This document shows, in pieces, positions 52,919 to 60,606 of a stretch of DNA of 64,000 nucleotides; the first letter of the stretch is position 1; each line of letters starts with the position of its first letter. A program made the translations under genes and the position numbers. Source of the DNA: CAIWHR01 sp963717695 (lineage in GTDB: Bacteria > Pseudomonadota > Gammaproteobacteria > Burkholderiales > Casimicrobiaceae); assembly GCA_963717695.1 (NCBI GenBank), contig CAVQWR010000007.1:496001-560000 (forward strand), given 5' to 3'. The notes under the pieces were generated by a model, which had not been told where the DNA came from, did not search any database, and saw only the letters and a program-made list of their open reading frames with translations.

Positions 52919-53368
52919 GATTCGATCCTCCTCGTTAAGCCGCCGATTCAGGCGGTACCCGGAGATCGCCGGCTTTCGGATGAACGCCGCGCTCCTTTTG
53001 CCGCCTGGCGAAAGGGCGCACCAAATGCATGATGGCGACCTTCGCCCTGCCGTACATTGACCTTAGGCAAGTGGGGCATGCTAAATCGACATTTGGCATT
53101 GCCACCATCACCCTGCCCGGCTACTCTGAATAAGCCGTATAGCGTGCGGTGAAAACTACCCAGAAGGGGTATCGATTCGTACTTCCCCATGGCTATGGAC
53201 GCGTTTGTCATAAAAATCGCCCAATACGGCGTACCCGCGCGCCGGGATCCCCGGCGGGATCTGTTGTTGCCGCTTGTCGGTGGTGCGTGCCGCGTCGGGT
53301 TGGGGACGGAGCGAGGGTTGCCGGGACCATTCGGTCGCCGCCCGAAGCAACTGTTGAGACCGTGACCG
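52919..53368. other. Divergent control region of dsrA and the downstream cluster
   Basis: 450 bases without a convincing gene, between dsrA (minus) and the 81-residue gene (plus). It contains the palindrome at 53157-53171 and a lower-GC part around 53130-53220, the likely promoter zone for both directions. Confidence 0.5.
53157..53171. promoter_or_regulatory. Palindrome TACCC-N5-GGGTA upstream of dsrA
   Basis: TACCCAGAAGGGGTA; read on the minus strand its first heptamer is TACCCCT, the classic NarL-type half site. Centre ~246 bases before dsrA and ~205 before the plus-strand cluster. Same architecture as 24663-24677. Confidence 0.55.
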
Positions 53369-53614
53369 ATGCCGACAATTACCCCCATCGCGCGATTCGA
53401 TGTACCTCTTGGCCGGCAGGAAATCGAGCTCGCCGAAGTTGTGCATGACGCGGGCGGAATGCCCTTCCTGCGAGTCCGGATTCGCGAAAAGGCGCGATTC
53501 ACGATCTTCGATATCGATCCGGGCACGGCGAGAATATGGGGCGACGCGATGCGGCATTGGGGCGAGGCGCGCCGGGAAGATACGAGCCCGGATGGCGCCG
53601 GCCGGTTGCGATGA
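53369..53614 (+). CDS. Uncharacterised 81-residue protein next to dsrA
   Basis: A small soluble protein: V-P-L-G-R-Q-E-I-E-L-A-E-V, then the distinctive G-G-M-P-F-L-R-V-R-I-R-E and R-F-T-I-F-D-I-D-P-G-T-A. I have the impression of a small conserved family seen beside dsr genes but cannot name it securely. It opens the plus-strand cluster divergent from dsrA and is followed by the Cas6-like gene. Confidence 0.65.
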   Translation: MPTITPIARFDVPLGRQEIELAEVVHDAGGMPFLRVRIREKARFTIFDIDPGTARIWGDAMRHWGEARREDTSPDGAGRLR

Positions 53615-53662
53615 ATGGTGCGGATGCGGCGGTTTGCCGCGGGCACTGCGACAGGGTCCGGT

Positions 53663-54269
53663 ATGAACGCCGCTGACGAAGCCGTCGTCGATCTGGCATT
53701 CGATGTCGCCGGCACCGCGCTTCCCGCAGACTACGAGCTCGGGTTGTGGGCCGAACTCGTGCGCAGCCTTCCGTGGCTCGAGGGGCTTCCATTGGCCGGA
53801 ATGCATCCCGCTGCGGACTTCACCCGGCGGGGAAGGCGTAGTTCTGCTGGCGCGTCGCGCGAAGCTCGTCCTGCGGCTGCCCGCGTCATCCGTGCGAGAA
53901 GCGACGCGATTGACCGGATGCCTCCTGCGCGTTGGTGCGGGAATATCCGTGGGACCGGCCAGCGAAAAGGCGCTGCGGCCGTGGGCGACACTGCACGCGC
54001 ATCGAGTCGCGTCGCAGTGCGTGGACGAAACCGAATTCGTCGCAGAAATTGATGATTGGCTCGCGAACAGGGGCATCAGGTGCGGAGTCATCACCGGGCG
54101 TCGCCGAATGCTGCAGACCGGCGGCCGCGACATCCGTGGATGGAGCGTGGTTCTTCACAATGTCGGGGACGCGGATTCACTGCGCGTGCAACGCGAAGGA
54201 ATGGGCGGAGAGCGGGCTCTTGGCTGGGGCGTTTTCGTGCCGCACAAGTCCATCGCCGCGGTGGCCTAG
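53663..54269 (+). pseudogene. Cas6/Cmx6-like protein, one frameshift
   Basis: Start M-N-A-A-D-E-A-V-V-D-L-A-F-D-V; the first ~50 residues (L-W-A-E-L-V-R-S-L-P-W-L-E-G-L-P-L-A-G-M-H-P) are in one frame and the remaining ~150 in the next, joined if one C is removed from CATCCCGCT near 53810. The whole matches my memory of the Cas6/Cmx6 (subtype MYXAN) family: R-R-A-K-L-V-L-R-L-P-A, L-H-A-H-R-V near the middle and a C-terminal Gly-rich G-M-G-G-E-R-A-L-G-W-G-V-F-V-P-H-K. Cas6 enzymes cut repeat RNA, but no CRISPR array or other cas gene is in the window, so another RNA may be its target. Confidence 0.6.
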
Positions 54270-54384
54270 AGGCGCGCTGAGGCGGATCATGGCTGCGGCA
54301 CAACGGCCGTCAGCGCTGGCCACGATCGTGGCATCCGGCGGACCACCTCGGCGGACGGGTGGAAGCAACGATGGGAGATCACGA

Positions 54385-54714
54385 ATGAGCTATGTGGTGA
54401 ACGGAGTCGAACTGGCGACCGATGCGGACGGCTACCTGCTCGAGCCCGATTTGGGCGACGAGGTGGTCACCGTGATCGCCACCGCGGAAGGCATCGCGCT
54501 TTCGGAGGCGCACTGGGAGGTCATCCGCTATTTGCGCGAAGAATTCCAGGAGCATGGCCACACGCCGAATTTCCGGAATATGCTGAAGGGTTTTCAGGCG
54601 ATCCGACCCGACGCGGACAGCAAGTACCTGTACGACCTGTTTCCAATCGGCCCGGCCAAGCAGGGCCCGAAGGTCGCGGGTCTTCCCCAGCCGTTCGGCA
54701 AGGGCGGATACTGA
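54385..54714 (+). CDS. Third DsrC/TusE-type protein, no cysteines
   Basis: 109 residues with the DsrC fold (V-N-G-V-E-L-A-T-D-A-D-G-Y-L-L; E-A-H-W-E-V-I-R-Y-L-R-E-E-F) and C-terminal arm K-Q-G-P-K-V-A-G-L-P-Q-P-F-G-K-G-G-Y, where both DsrC cysteines are replaced. Likely a regulatory (RspA-like) or scaffold paralogue. It lies between the Cas6-like and tandem-TusA genes, divergent from the main dsr operon. Confidence 0.9.
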   Translation: MSYVVNGVELATDADGYLLEPDLGDEVVTVIATAEGIALSEAHWEVIRYLREEFQEHGHTPNFRNMLKGFQAIRPDADSKYLYDLFPIGPAKQGPKVAGLPQPFGKGGY

Positions 54715-54747
54715 CACCGCCGCGAATGCAAGATCGAGGACACAACG

Positions 54748-55233
54748 ATGACCGACTCACCCGCGGCACGACCCAGCGTCACGCTCGACATGCGCGGGAC
54801 GAGCTGCCCCGCCCCGCTTCTCGGAGCCAAGAAGCTGGTCGATGACCTGAAGCCCGGCGAGGTGCTGGTGTTGCTGTCCGATTGTCCGGGTACCCAGGAC
54901 GATCTGTTTGCCTGGGCGAAATACACCGACAACCAGATCGTCCGTACCGAGCGGCTCGCGGACGGCGGTCACGCCTACCATATCCAGCGGGGGCGTTCGC
55001 GGCATCCCGCGGCCAATGCCGTTCTGGATCTGCGCGGCACCGTGTGTCCTGGTCCGATTGTCGAGGCGAAAAAGCTCCTGAATGGCATGCGTCCGGGAGA
55101 GACGCTGAAGCTCATCAGCAACTGCCCGGGCATTTCCGGCGACGTCGGCGACTGGGTGAGAGCTACGGGGTTGAAGCTCGTCGGCACCGAGGAAATCGGC
55201 GCGGGCGAATTCGAGTTCTACATCGGGAAGTAG
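54748..55233 (+). CDS. Tandem TusA-domain sulfur carrier
   Basis: 161 residues made of two TusA (SirA-like) domains in series. Domain 1: D-M-R-G-T-S-C20-P-A-P; domain 2 from ~91: D-L-R-G-T-V-C100-P-G-P. Both C-P-x-P motifs are intact, so two persulfide sites could sit on one chain. Single-domain TusA is the norm (one is at 62724). Start 33 bases after the DsrC-like gene; a cytoplasmic sulfur relay role is likely. Confidence 0.9.
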   Translation: MTDSPAARPSVTLDMRGTSCPAPLLGAKKLVDDLKPGEVLVLLSDCPGTQDDLFAWAKYTDNQIVRTERLADGGHAYHIQRGRSRHPAANAVLDLRGTVCPGPIVEAKKLLNGMRPGETLKLISNCPGISGDVGDWVRATGLKLVGTEEIGAGEFEFYIGK

Positions 55234-55320
55234 GGCCCGGACCGCCTTCGGCCGGCGATTTGCAAGCGCCCAGCGCAGCGATCAAGATCTCTCGACCCGG
55301 GCGTCCTTTCCCCACCTGAC

Positions 55321-55920
55321 ATGCGCGTAAAGAGCCAATGGTTCAAATCGGAAGCGCCCAAGAGCGCAACCGAGATTGCGGGGGCGGCGGCGTTCATCGT
55401 CTTCCGGATCGCGCAGAACTCGCTCAAGAACATGCGCAACGCGCGCTTCGAATTGCCCGCCGGCGCGCGATACTTCGCCTTTCTCGCCGAGATCCTGGCA
55501 TTCCTCACGCTCGCCGCGGATCGCATTGCGCATCGGCGTGGCGACGAGGCGTGGCGCATCGCATTCACGACCGCGCTCGCCAATCGCGTGGGCGGATTTC
55601 TCGCGGACAACGAGTCCGAACTTCTCGGGATCGAGTCTCCCGACGCCATCAAGAGCAGGTTTGTCGATCTCGTGAATGCGCGCTCGCCGGACTATGCAGA
55701 TTGTGGTTGGAGCGATGCCGGGCCGGATTACAGCTTCATGCGCTGTCTCGGCCATCGCGTCGGGGAGGTCGTGGAGCAGCATGAGCAGACGTGGGCGATT
55801 TCGCAGGTGATCGACAGCGCTGCACCGGAGGCGATCGAACTGCTCATCCGGGCGATGGCGGGTCTCACCGACACGTCGCCGCGCCGCAAGCGCGCCGCGG
55901 TCGCGGCCCGCGGCGAATGA
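55321..55920 (+). CDS. Uncharacterised 199-residue helical protein
   Basis: Mostly helical, soluble. Central part A-R-Y-F-A-F-L-A-E-I-L-A-F-L-T-L-A-A-D-R with R-F-V-D-L-V-N-A-R-S-P-D-Y and F-M-R-C-L-G-H-R-V-G-E-V, ending in a basic tail (S-P-R-R-K-R). No family recognised. Stop overlaps the start of the dioxygenase gene (ATGATGG), so the two are coupled. Confidence 0.7.
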   Translation: MRVKSQWFKSEAPKSATEIAGAAAFIVFRIAQNSLKNMRNARFELPAGARYFAFLAEILAFLTLAADRIAHRRGDEAWRIAFTTALANRVGGFLADNESELLGIESPDAIKSRFVDLVNARSPDYADCGWSDAGPDYSFMRCLGHRVGEVVEQHEQTWAISQVIDSAAPEAIELLIRAMAGLTDTSPRRKRAAVAARGE

Positions 55921-56840
55921 TGGCATCCGTGCTCGCAGGCTCGACATCCTCTCCGGCGCTCCGGAGCCCGGACCCGTTCAGCCCTGACGACGACGAAGCC
56001 TTTCGGCAATGGCGCGCGGCGAAGCTCGCGCGCTGGCCGGCCGGCATTGACGAGCTCGTCGTCGAAATCGGCGACCCACGCGCGCTGACGCCTGCCGAGC
56101 GCGCGGCAATGCAGATGCGCTGCGCCGCCACCAACATGGTCGTCTATGCGAGCCGTGTACGCGACGCGGACAAGGAAATCCCCCGGCGGCTGGGCGCGCA
56201 GTTCGGCCTTGCCGGTCTCGACGTGAACTGGCTTGCGGACGACGACGGCATCAGCCAGGTGACCGTGACCGGCGAGGCGGGCCGCGGCGATTACATCCCT
56301 TACACCGATCGCCCGATCCGCTGGCATACCGACGGTTATTACAATCCGCCGGCGCGCACGATTCGGGCAATGGTCTTGCATTGCGTTGCAAATGCTGCCG
56401 AAGGCGGCGTGAATTCGCTGATGGACCACGAGATCGCCTACCTGCTCCTGCGCGATCTCGATCCCGGACATGTGCGGGCGCTGATGCAGCCTGACGCGAT
56501 GACGATCCCCGCGCGGACTGATGCCGATGGGATCGCGCGCCCCGCGCAGCCGGGACCGGTGTTCTCGATTGATCCGGAGCGCGGAACGCTGCACATGCGC
56601 TATACGGCGCGTACCCGCAGCATCGAATGGAAGCAGGATGCTGCGGTGCGGGCCGCCGCCGCCGCCCTTGCCGGCCTGCTTGCGGCCGAGTCGCCCTACA
56701 TTCTCCGGCTGAAGCTGGCGCCGGGCATGGGAATCCTGTGCAACAATGTCCTGCACGATCGCAGCGGATTCGTGGACACCACGGCAACGCCCCGGCTTCT
56801 CTACCGCGCCCGTTACCACGAGCGGATCGCGGGAACATGA
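55920..56840 (+). CDS. TauD/TfdA-type Fe(II)/2-oxoglutarate dioxygenase
   Basis: 306 residues with the iron triad H136-x-D138 (R-W-H-T-D-G-Y-Y) and H279 (N-V-L-H-D-R), and the 2-oxoglutarate Arg in R-L-L-Y-R-A-R-Y. Relatives release sulfite from taurine or sulfonates. The substrate is unknown; in this sulfur cluster an organosulfur compound giving sulfite is plausible. ATG at 55917 is an equal alternative start. Confidence 0.85.
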   Translation: MASVLAGSTSSPALRSPDPFSPDDDEAFRQWRAAKLARWPAGIDELVVEIGDPRALTPAERAAMQMRCAATNMVVYASRVRDADKEIPRRLGAQFGLAGLDVNWLADDDGISQVTVTGEAGRGDYIPYTDRPIRWHTDGYYNPPARTIRAMVLHCVANAAEGGVNSLMDHEIAYLLLRDLDPGHVRALMQPDAMTIPARTDADGIARPAQPGPVFSIDPERGTLHMRYTARTRSIEWKQDAAVRAAAAALAGLLAAESPYILRLKLAPGMGILCNNVLHDRSGFVDTTATPRLLYRARYHERIAGT

Positions 56841-56870
56841 CGCCGCTGCGCTCCACGGCGCGATCCATTC

Positions 56871-58340
56871 ATGACCCAGTGGCTCACCCTCTCCCGGGCC
56901 GCGCGCCTCATTGGCGTCTCGCGCGGCGTGCTGCAGCGTCAGGTGCGCGACGGAGAGCTTTCGACCAACGACGGCCTCGTATCCACCGACGGGCTCCTGC
57001 GCCTCTATCCGCAATGGAGCCTGGAGGACTCGGGTGCGTTCGAGCGGGTGGCACGGCTGAAGGAGGAGGCCTTCGGGCGCCGCGTCCAGGAGCGTGTGCT
57101 GCCGCCGCAGGAGGTTCTCGCGCAGCGCCTGTACGCCCAGAGCCGCGAGCTCGCGGACCTGCGGCGCCACCTGTCACGCTACCACCAGCTTGTCGTGGCC
57201 ATGGGCCAAAGGGTGGACGCGCTCGCGCAGGCTGCGCCGCGCCCGGATCTGGCTGAGCTTCGCGCGGCAATCGAATCCGGCCTCGCCGATGTCCTTGCCA
57301 CCGAATCCGCCGATGCCCTGACGATCATGGACGACATGCTCAAGATCGTCAGCGCACATGTGACCGTGCGACCCTCCGGACATGAATTCTTCGTCGAGGG
57401 CCGCGACACGCTGCTGCAGGCCGGACTCAAGGCCGGGCTCAAGCTCAACTACGGCTGCGGCAACGGCACCTGCGGGTTGTGCAAGGCGCGCGTCGTCGAG
57501 GGAGAGGTGGTCAAGGCGATGCCGTTCGACTATCCATTGTCGGAAGCCGAGCGTCTGCAGGGATACACGTTGCTGTGCGCCCATTCCGCAGGCTCGTCGG
57601 AAATCGCCATCGAGACGCTCGAGGCGCACGGACCGTCCGAAATCCCCGAGCAGGAGATCGCCGTTCGCGTGCGCGCGGTCCAGGCGCTCGACCCTGACAC
57701 GATGCTGTTGCACCTGCAGACGCCACGAACGAATCGCCTGCGCTTCCTCGCCGGACAGAGCGTGACGCTGTTCGGCGGCGCGTCGGGCGTGGACGCGCAG
57801 GCTGTCTATCCCATCGCCAGTTGTCCCTGCGACGACCGCAATCTCCATTTCCACATTGCGCGCAATCCGCACGACGCTTTCGCGACGCTGCTGTTCGAGG
57901 CCGCGCTCAAGAGCGGAGACTCGATCACCGTCTGGGGTCCGACGGGGTCATTCGTGCTCGCCGAAGGCGAGCGGCCGCTGGCGTTCATTGCTTGTGACAC
58001 CGGCTTCGCTCCGATCAAGAGCCTGATCGAGCACGCGATGTCGCTCGACTGCGCCGAGACGCTTTCACTCGACTGGCTGACGACGCGGCCGGACGGGCTC
58101 TACCTCGCCAACCAGTGCCGCGCCTGGGCAGCTGCCTTCGACCAGTTCCGCTACGCCGCGCACCACGACGGCGATCCGGCGAATGGCGCGCGAACGCTGG
58201 TCGCCGCGCTCGCCGCAGCGCGACCCCTGCGGACGCACGATGTCTACGTTGCGGGCCCGGCGTCCTTCGTCGGGGCCGCCGATGCGGCGCTCGGGACGGC
58301 GGGCGTGCCTGCGCCGCAGCGGTTCACGGCGGTCGTCTGA
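56871..58340 (+). CDS. HTH - [2Fe-2S] ferredoxin - FNR-type reductase fusion
   Basis: 489 residues. Residues 1-~48 look like a MerR/excisionase-type winged helix (L-T-L-S-R-A-A-R-L-I-G-V-S-R-G-V-L-Q). Residues ~75-120 are a probable coiled coil. Residues ~163-245 are a plant-type [2Fe-2S] domain with C196-G-N-G-T-C201-G-L-C204 and C236. Residues ~255-489 are an FAD/NAD(P)-binding reductase (C-D-T-G-F-A-P-I-K-S). A DNA-binding-like head on an electron-transfer chain is unusual and suggests a redox-gated regulator or a reductase partner of the dioxygenase just upstream. Confidence 0.82.
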   Translation: MTQWLTLSRAARLIGVSRGVLQRQVRDGELSTNDGLVSTDGLLRLYPQWSLEDSGAFERVARLKEEAFGRRVQERVLPPQEVLAQRLYAQSRELADLRRHLSRYHQLVVAMGQRVDALAQAAPRPDLAELRAAIESGLADVLATESADALTIMDDMLKIVSAHVTVRPSGHEFFVEGRDTLLQAGLKAGLKLNYGCGNGTCGLCKARVVEGEVVKAMPFDYPLSEAERLQGYTLLCAHSAGSSEIAIETLEAHGPSEIPEQEIAVRVRAVQALDPDTMLLHLQTPRTNRLRFLAGQSVTLFGGASGVDAQAVYPIASCPCDDRNLHFHIARNPHDAFATLLFEAALKSGDSITVWGPTGSFVLAEGERPLAFIACDTGFAPIKSLIEHAMSLDCAETLSLDWLTTRPDGLYLANQCRAWAAAFDQFRYAAHHDGDPANGARTLVAALAAARPLRTHDVYVAGPASFVGAADAALGTAGVPAPQRFTAVV

Positions 58341-58356
58341 CTCGACCGAGACACGG

Positions 58357-58719
58357 ATGAGCGACGACAAGGTCTTTCGGATCGCCGCAGCGGCGGAGGG
58401 TGCCGGATCGAGCTGCAGCGGCGCTGAGCCGTTTGCACTCATGGTGCTGGGAGACAGCATGGCGCCCGAATTCGTCGAGGGCGAGGTGATCGTCGTGGAG
58501 CCGGAGGGTCTCGCGACGGAAGGATCGTTCGTCGTCGCGCAGGATGGCGGGGAGTGGACAATGCGCCAGCTCGCGCGAAGCAAGGGAGGTTGGGAGTTGC
58601 GGCCGCTCAATCCGTCGTATCCGACCTCCGCCATACCAGACCTGTCGCCGATTCGTGGCGTCGTCATCCAGAAAAGCCGGCCGGGGCGGCGGCGTGCGCT
58701 GAAGCGCTACGTCGAGTGA
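58357..58719 (+). CDS. LexA/S24-type protein lacking the catalytic Lys
   Basis: 120 residues comprising only an S24 peptidase-like fold: nucleophile Ser in L-G-D-S-M-A-P-E-F, then V-V-A-Q-D-G-G-E-W-T-M-R-Q-L, where the general-base Lys of V-K-R-L in LexA is Arg. Proteolysis is therefore doubtful. No DNA-binding domain is attached. Starts 16 bases after the fusion gene. Possibly a binding partner or sensor for it. Confidence 0.75.
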   Translation: MSDDKVFRIAAAAEGAGSSCSGAEPFALMVLGDSMAPEFVEGEVIVVEPEGLATEGSFVVAQDGGEWTMRQLARSKGGWELRPLNPSYPTSAIPDLSPIRGVVIQKSRPGRRRALKRYVE

Positions 58720-58743
58720 CCCGGCGGCGCAACGGAGGTCAGC

Positions 58744-58968
58744 GTGCCGTATTTCATCTATCGCGTGTTTCCTTTCCGGCGTCTCGAGGTGGTCGAGGCC
58801 GCGGAATCGTTCGGCCAGGCATCGGCACGGGCGAAGGCATTGCGCGCGAGTCCGGAGCTTCCGGCCGATTGCGCGATCAAGGTGATCTTCGCAGCGACTG
58901 AAGCGGAGGCCGAGGATCTGCTGACCCAGGTCCGCGAGCCTGCGCCGGGTGTCGTCGGCGACGAGTGA
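58744..58968 (+). CDS. Uncharacterised 74-residue protein
   Basis: GTG start with GGAGG just upstream. M-P-Y-F-I-Y-R-V-F-P-F-R-R-L-E, then an alpha/beta pattern with A-I-K-V-I-F-A-A-T-E-A-E-A-E-D-L-L. Looks like a small conserved protein of sulfur-oxidiser clusters; function unknown. Same strand and tight spacing to both neighbours. Confidence 0.65.
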   Translation: MPYFIYRVFPFRRLEVVEAAESFGQASARAKALRASPELPADCAIKVIFAATEAEAEDLLTQVREPAPGVVGDE

Positions 58969-59001
58969 ACGGAAGGGCGCGACGCGCCGTCGGCGCAGCC
59001 A

Positions 59002-59442
59002 ATGGACGAAACAGCCTTCCGCGCCACGCGCGGCGCGGCGAACCCGCAACCTTGCGTATTCGAGAAGGCGCTCCAGGCGGGCTGCGCGGTCTGCGAGCTC
59101 GCGGTCCAGCACGCGCTCGCCGAGCGCGAGGCCCTCGCCTGTGCGTCGCCGGTCGCGCGCACGAACTGCGCGATGCTGCTGGCACTCCTGCACGAGCGAT
59201 CTGCGTTCGCGCTGAAGCGGACGCCCGGTGCGCCGGTCCCGCACGCGGTGACGCTGAGGCTGCAATGCGGCGGTCTCGCAGGATTGCGGCGATCGGTGGA
59301 TGCGAACTTGACCGACGTGCATCGCCTCGTTGCCGCTGCGCGCGAGCGTCACCACAGTCTCGTCGATCTCGCGTGGCCCGACATCGTCGTTTCGGTGGTC
59401 TCGTGGCAGGGCCGCCGCCGGCGTCCGGAGCGTTCGCCGTGA
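59002..59442 (+). CDS. Uncharacterised Cys-containing 146-residue protein
   Basis: N-terminal C-V-F-E-K-A-L-Q-A-G-C-A-V-C-E-L-A gives C-x10-C-x2-C, which could bind a metal or cluster; further Cys at A-C-A-S and T-N-C-A-M. Helical body, with L-V-D-L-A-W-P-D-I-V near the end. No family recognised. The stop overlaps the GTG of the next gene (GTGA). Confidence 0.65.
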   Translation: MDETAFRATRGAANPQPCVFEKALQAGCAVCELAVQHALAEREALACASPVARTNCAMLLALLHERSAFALKRTPGAPVPHAVTLRLQCGGLAGLRRSVDANLTDVHRLVAAARERHHSLVDLAWPDIVVSVVSWQGRRRRPERSP

Positions 59443-60486
59443 ATCCGCGCTTCGACGGCCTCATCGACGCAGTGCAGGCGAACTGTCACGTAACCGACGC
59501 CCGGCACGCCCGCAGCATGACGTTGTGCACGTACCTGCTCGAAATGCGCGAATTCTATCGCTGGGAGCAGCGCGCTGCGCCGACCGCGCCACTTCCGCGC
59601 GCCGAAGTCGGCGCATGGATCTCCGGCCGTGAGGCGCTGTGGGCCGAATTCGAGGGTGCTGAGTACCGGCCACTGCCTCTCGACGGCGGCCTCGTCGACC
59701 CGTTCGACGTCGAGACCGTGAACCGCGCCTTGGTGCCGAGTGGTCTCGTCTACGGCGCCGGCATCGGTCGCTTCGGCAAGCCGCAGTTCTTCGTCGGAGC
59801 GCTCGAGCGCGCCGAATGGCGCGAGGGCGTCCGGATCCTGGTGGCACGTGACGAGTTCGCGCGCGACCTCGCACCGGCGCCCGGAGCATTGCGCGAGGGA
59901 ACGATCTACGTGCGCCTCGAGGCACTTCAGCGTGTACTTTGGGAAAAGGCCGAGGCGTGGTCGGCGAAGCGCCCGGATGGCGCGCTGATGGCGGCCCTCG
60001 ACATCCACGGATTTGGCACCGACCCCGAGGTCGCCCTTGCTGCGATGACGGCGGCGGAGGGCGAGACCGTGATCCTGCACGAGTTGGGCGAACACCGGGC
60101 GGCGCGGGCTCTGGGTGACGAATGGGAACGGATGCTCGCGGGGCTCGCGAGCCGCCGAGCGGAGCTCTTCGTGCGAGCGGCGCGGGATCATCTGGCCGAT
60201 TGCACGGTGACGCTGCCCGCGCTCCTCGATCGCGACGCAGTCGCGTCGCTCCACCTCTGGTTCGCAAGCCTCGACGGGATGCGGCGCGAACTTTTCCCGG
60301 GAATACTGCGCGCCTACGATTCGTGGTGCCGCGGTGACGAAGGCCACGCACTTCGCGCGGCGGCATATGCGGGTGCCGAGCACTGGCGCTCCGTATGCAG
60401 CGGAGGTTCTCGCCATCGCGAATGCCGGCGGCGACGCCGATCAGCGGATCGAAGCGCTCGCCGCGAAGCAATCGGTACGACTGTGA
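59439..60486 (+). CDS. Sfum_1244-like protein, probable frameshift near the end
   Basis: Starts N-P-R-F-D-G-L-I-D-A-V-Q-A-N-C-H-V-T-D-A and continues M-T-L-C-T-Y-L-L-E-M-R-E-F-Y-R-W-E, a pattern I associate with the uncharacterised Sfum_1244 family of sulfur-metabolising bacteria. E-L-G-E-H-R-A in the middle could be a metal site. The frame runs on to 60689 with an implausible Arg-rich tail over a terminator; changing frame near 60395 gives A-A-E-V-L-A-I-A-N-A-G-G-D-A-D-Q and a stop at 60486, which I take as the true end. Confidence 0.6.
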
Positions 60487-60526
60487 GGCGGGCGGGGCCG
60501 CGCACGCTGCGCCGGCCTGATCGGCA

Positions 60527-60559
60527 AGAAAAAGCGGCGTGCGCAAGGACGCACGCCGC
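60527..60559 (-). terminator. Rho-independent terminator of the FadL-type gene
   Basis: On the minus strand GCGGCGTGCG pairs with CGCACGCCGC (10 bp) around six bases and is followed by TTTTTCTT. About 50 bases after the porin stop. It also lies beyond the end of the plus-strand cluster. Confidence 0.85.
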
Positions 60560-60606
60560 GTTGCCGCATGACGGCCGCCGGCCGACGGACCGGGACGGAC
60601 TTCAGC

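Noticed and set aside
53369..54384. Possible CRISPR array near the Cas6-like gene
   Set aside because: I looked for regularly spaced direct repeats around the gene and in the other long spacers of the window and saw none.
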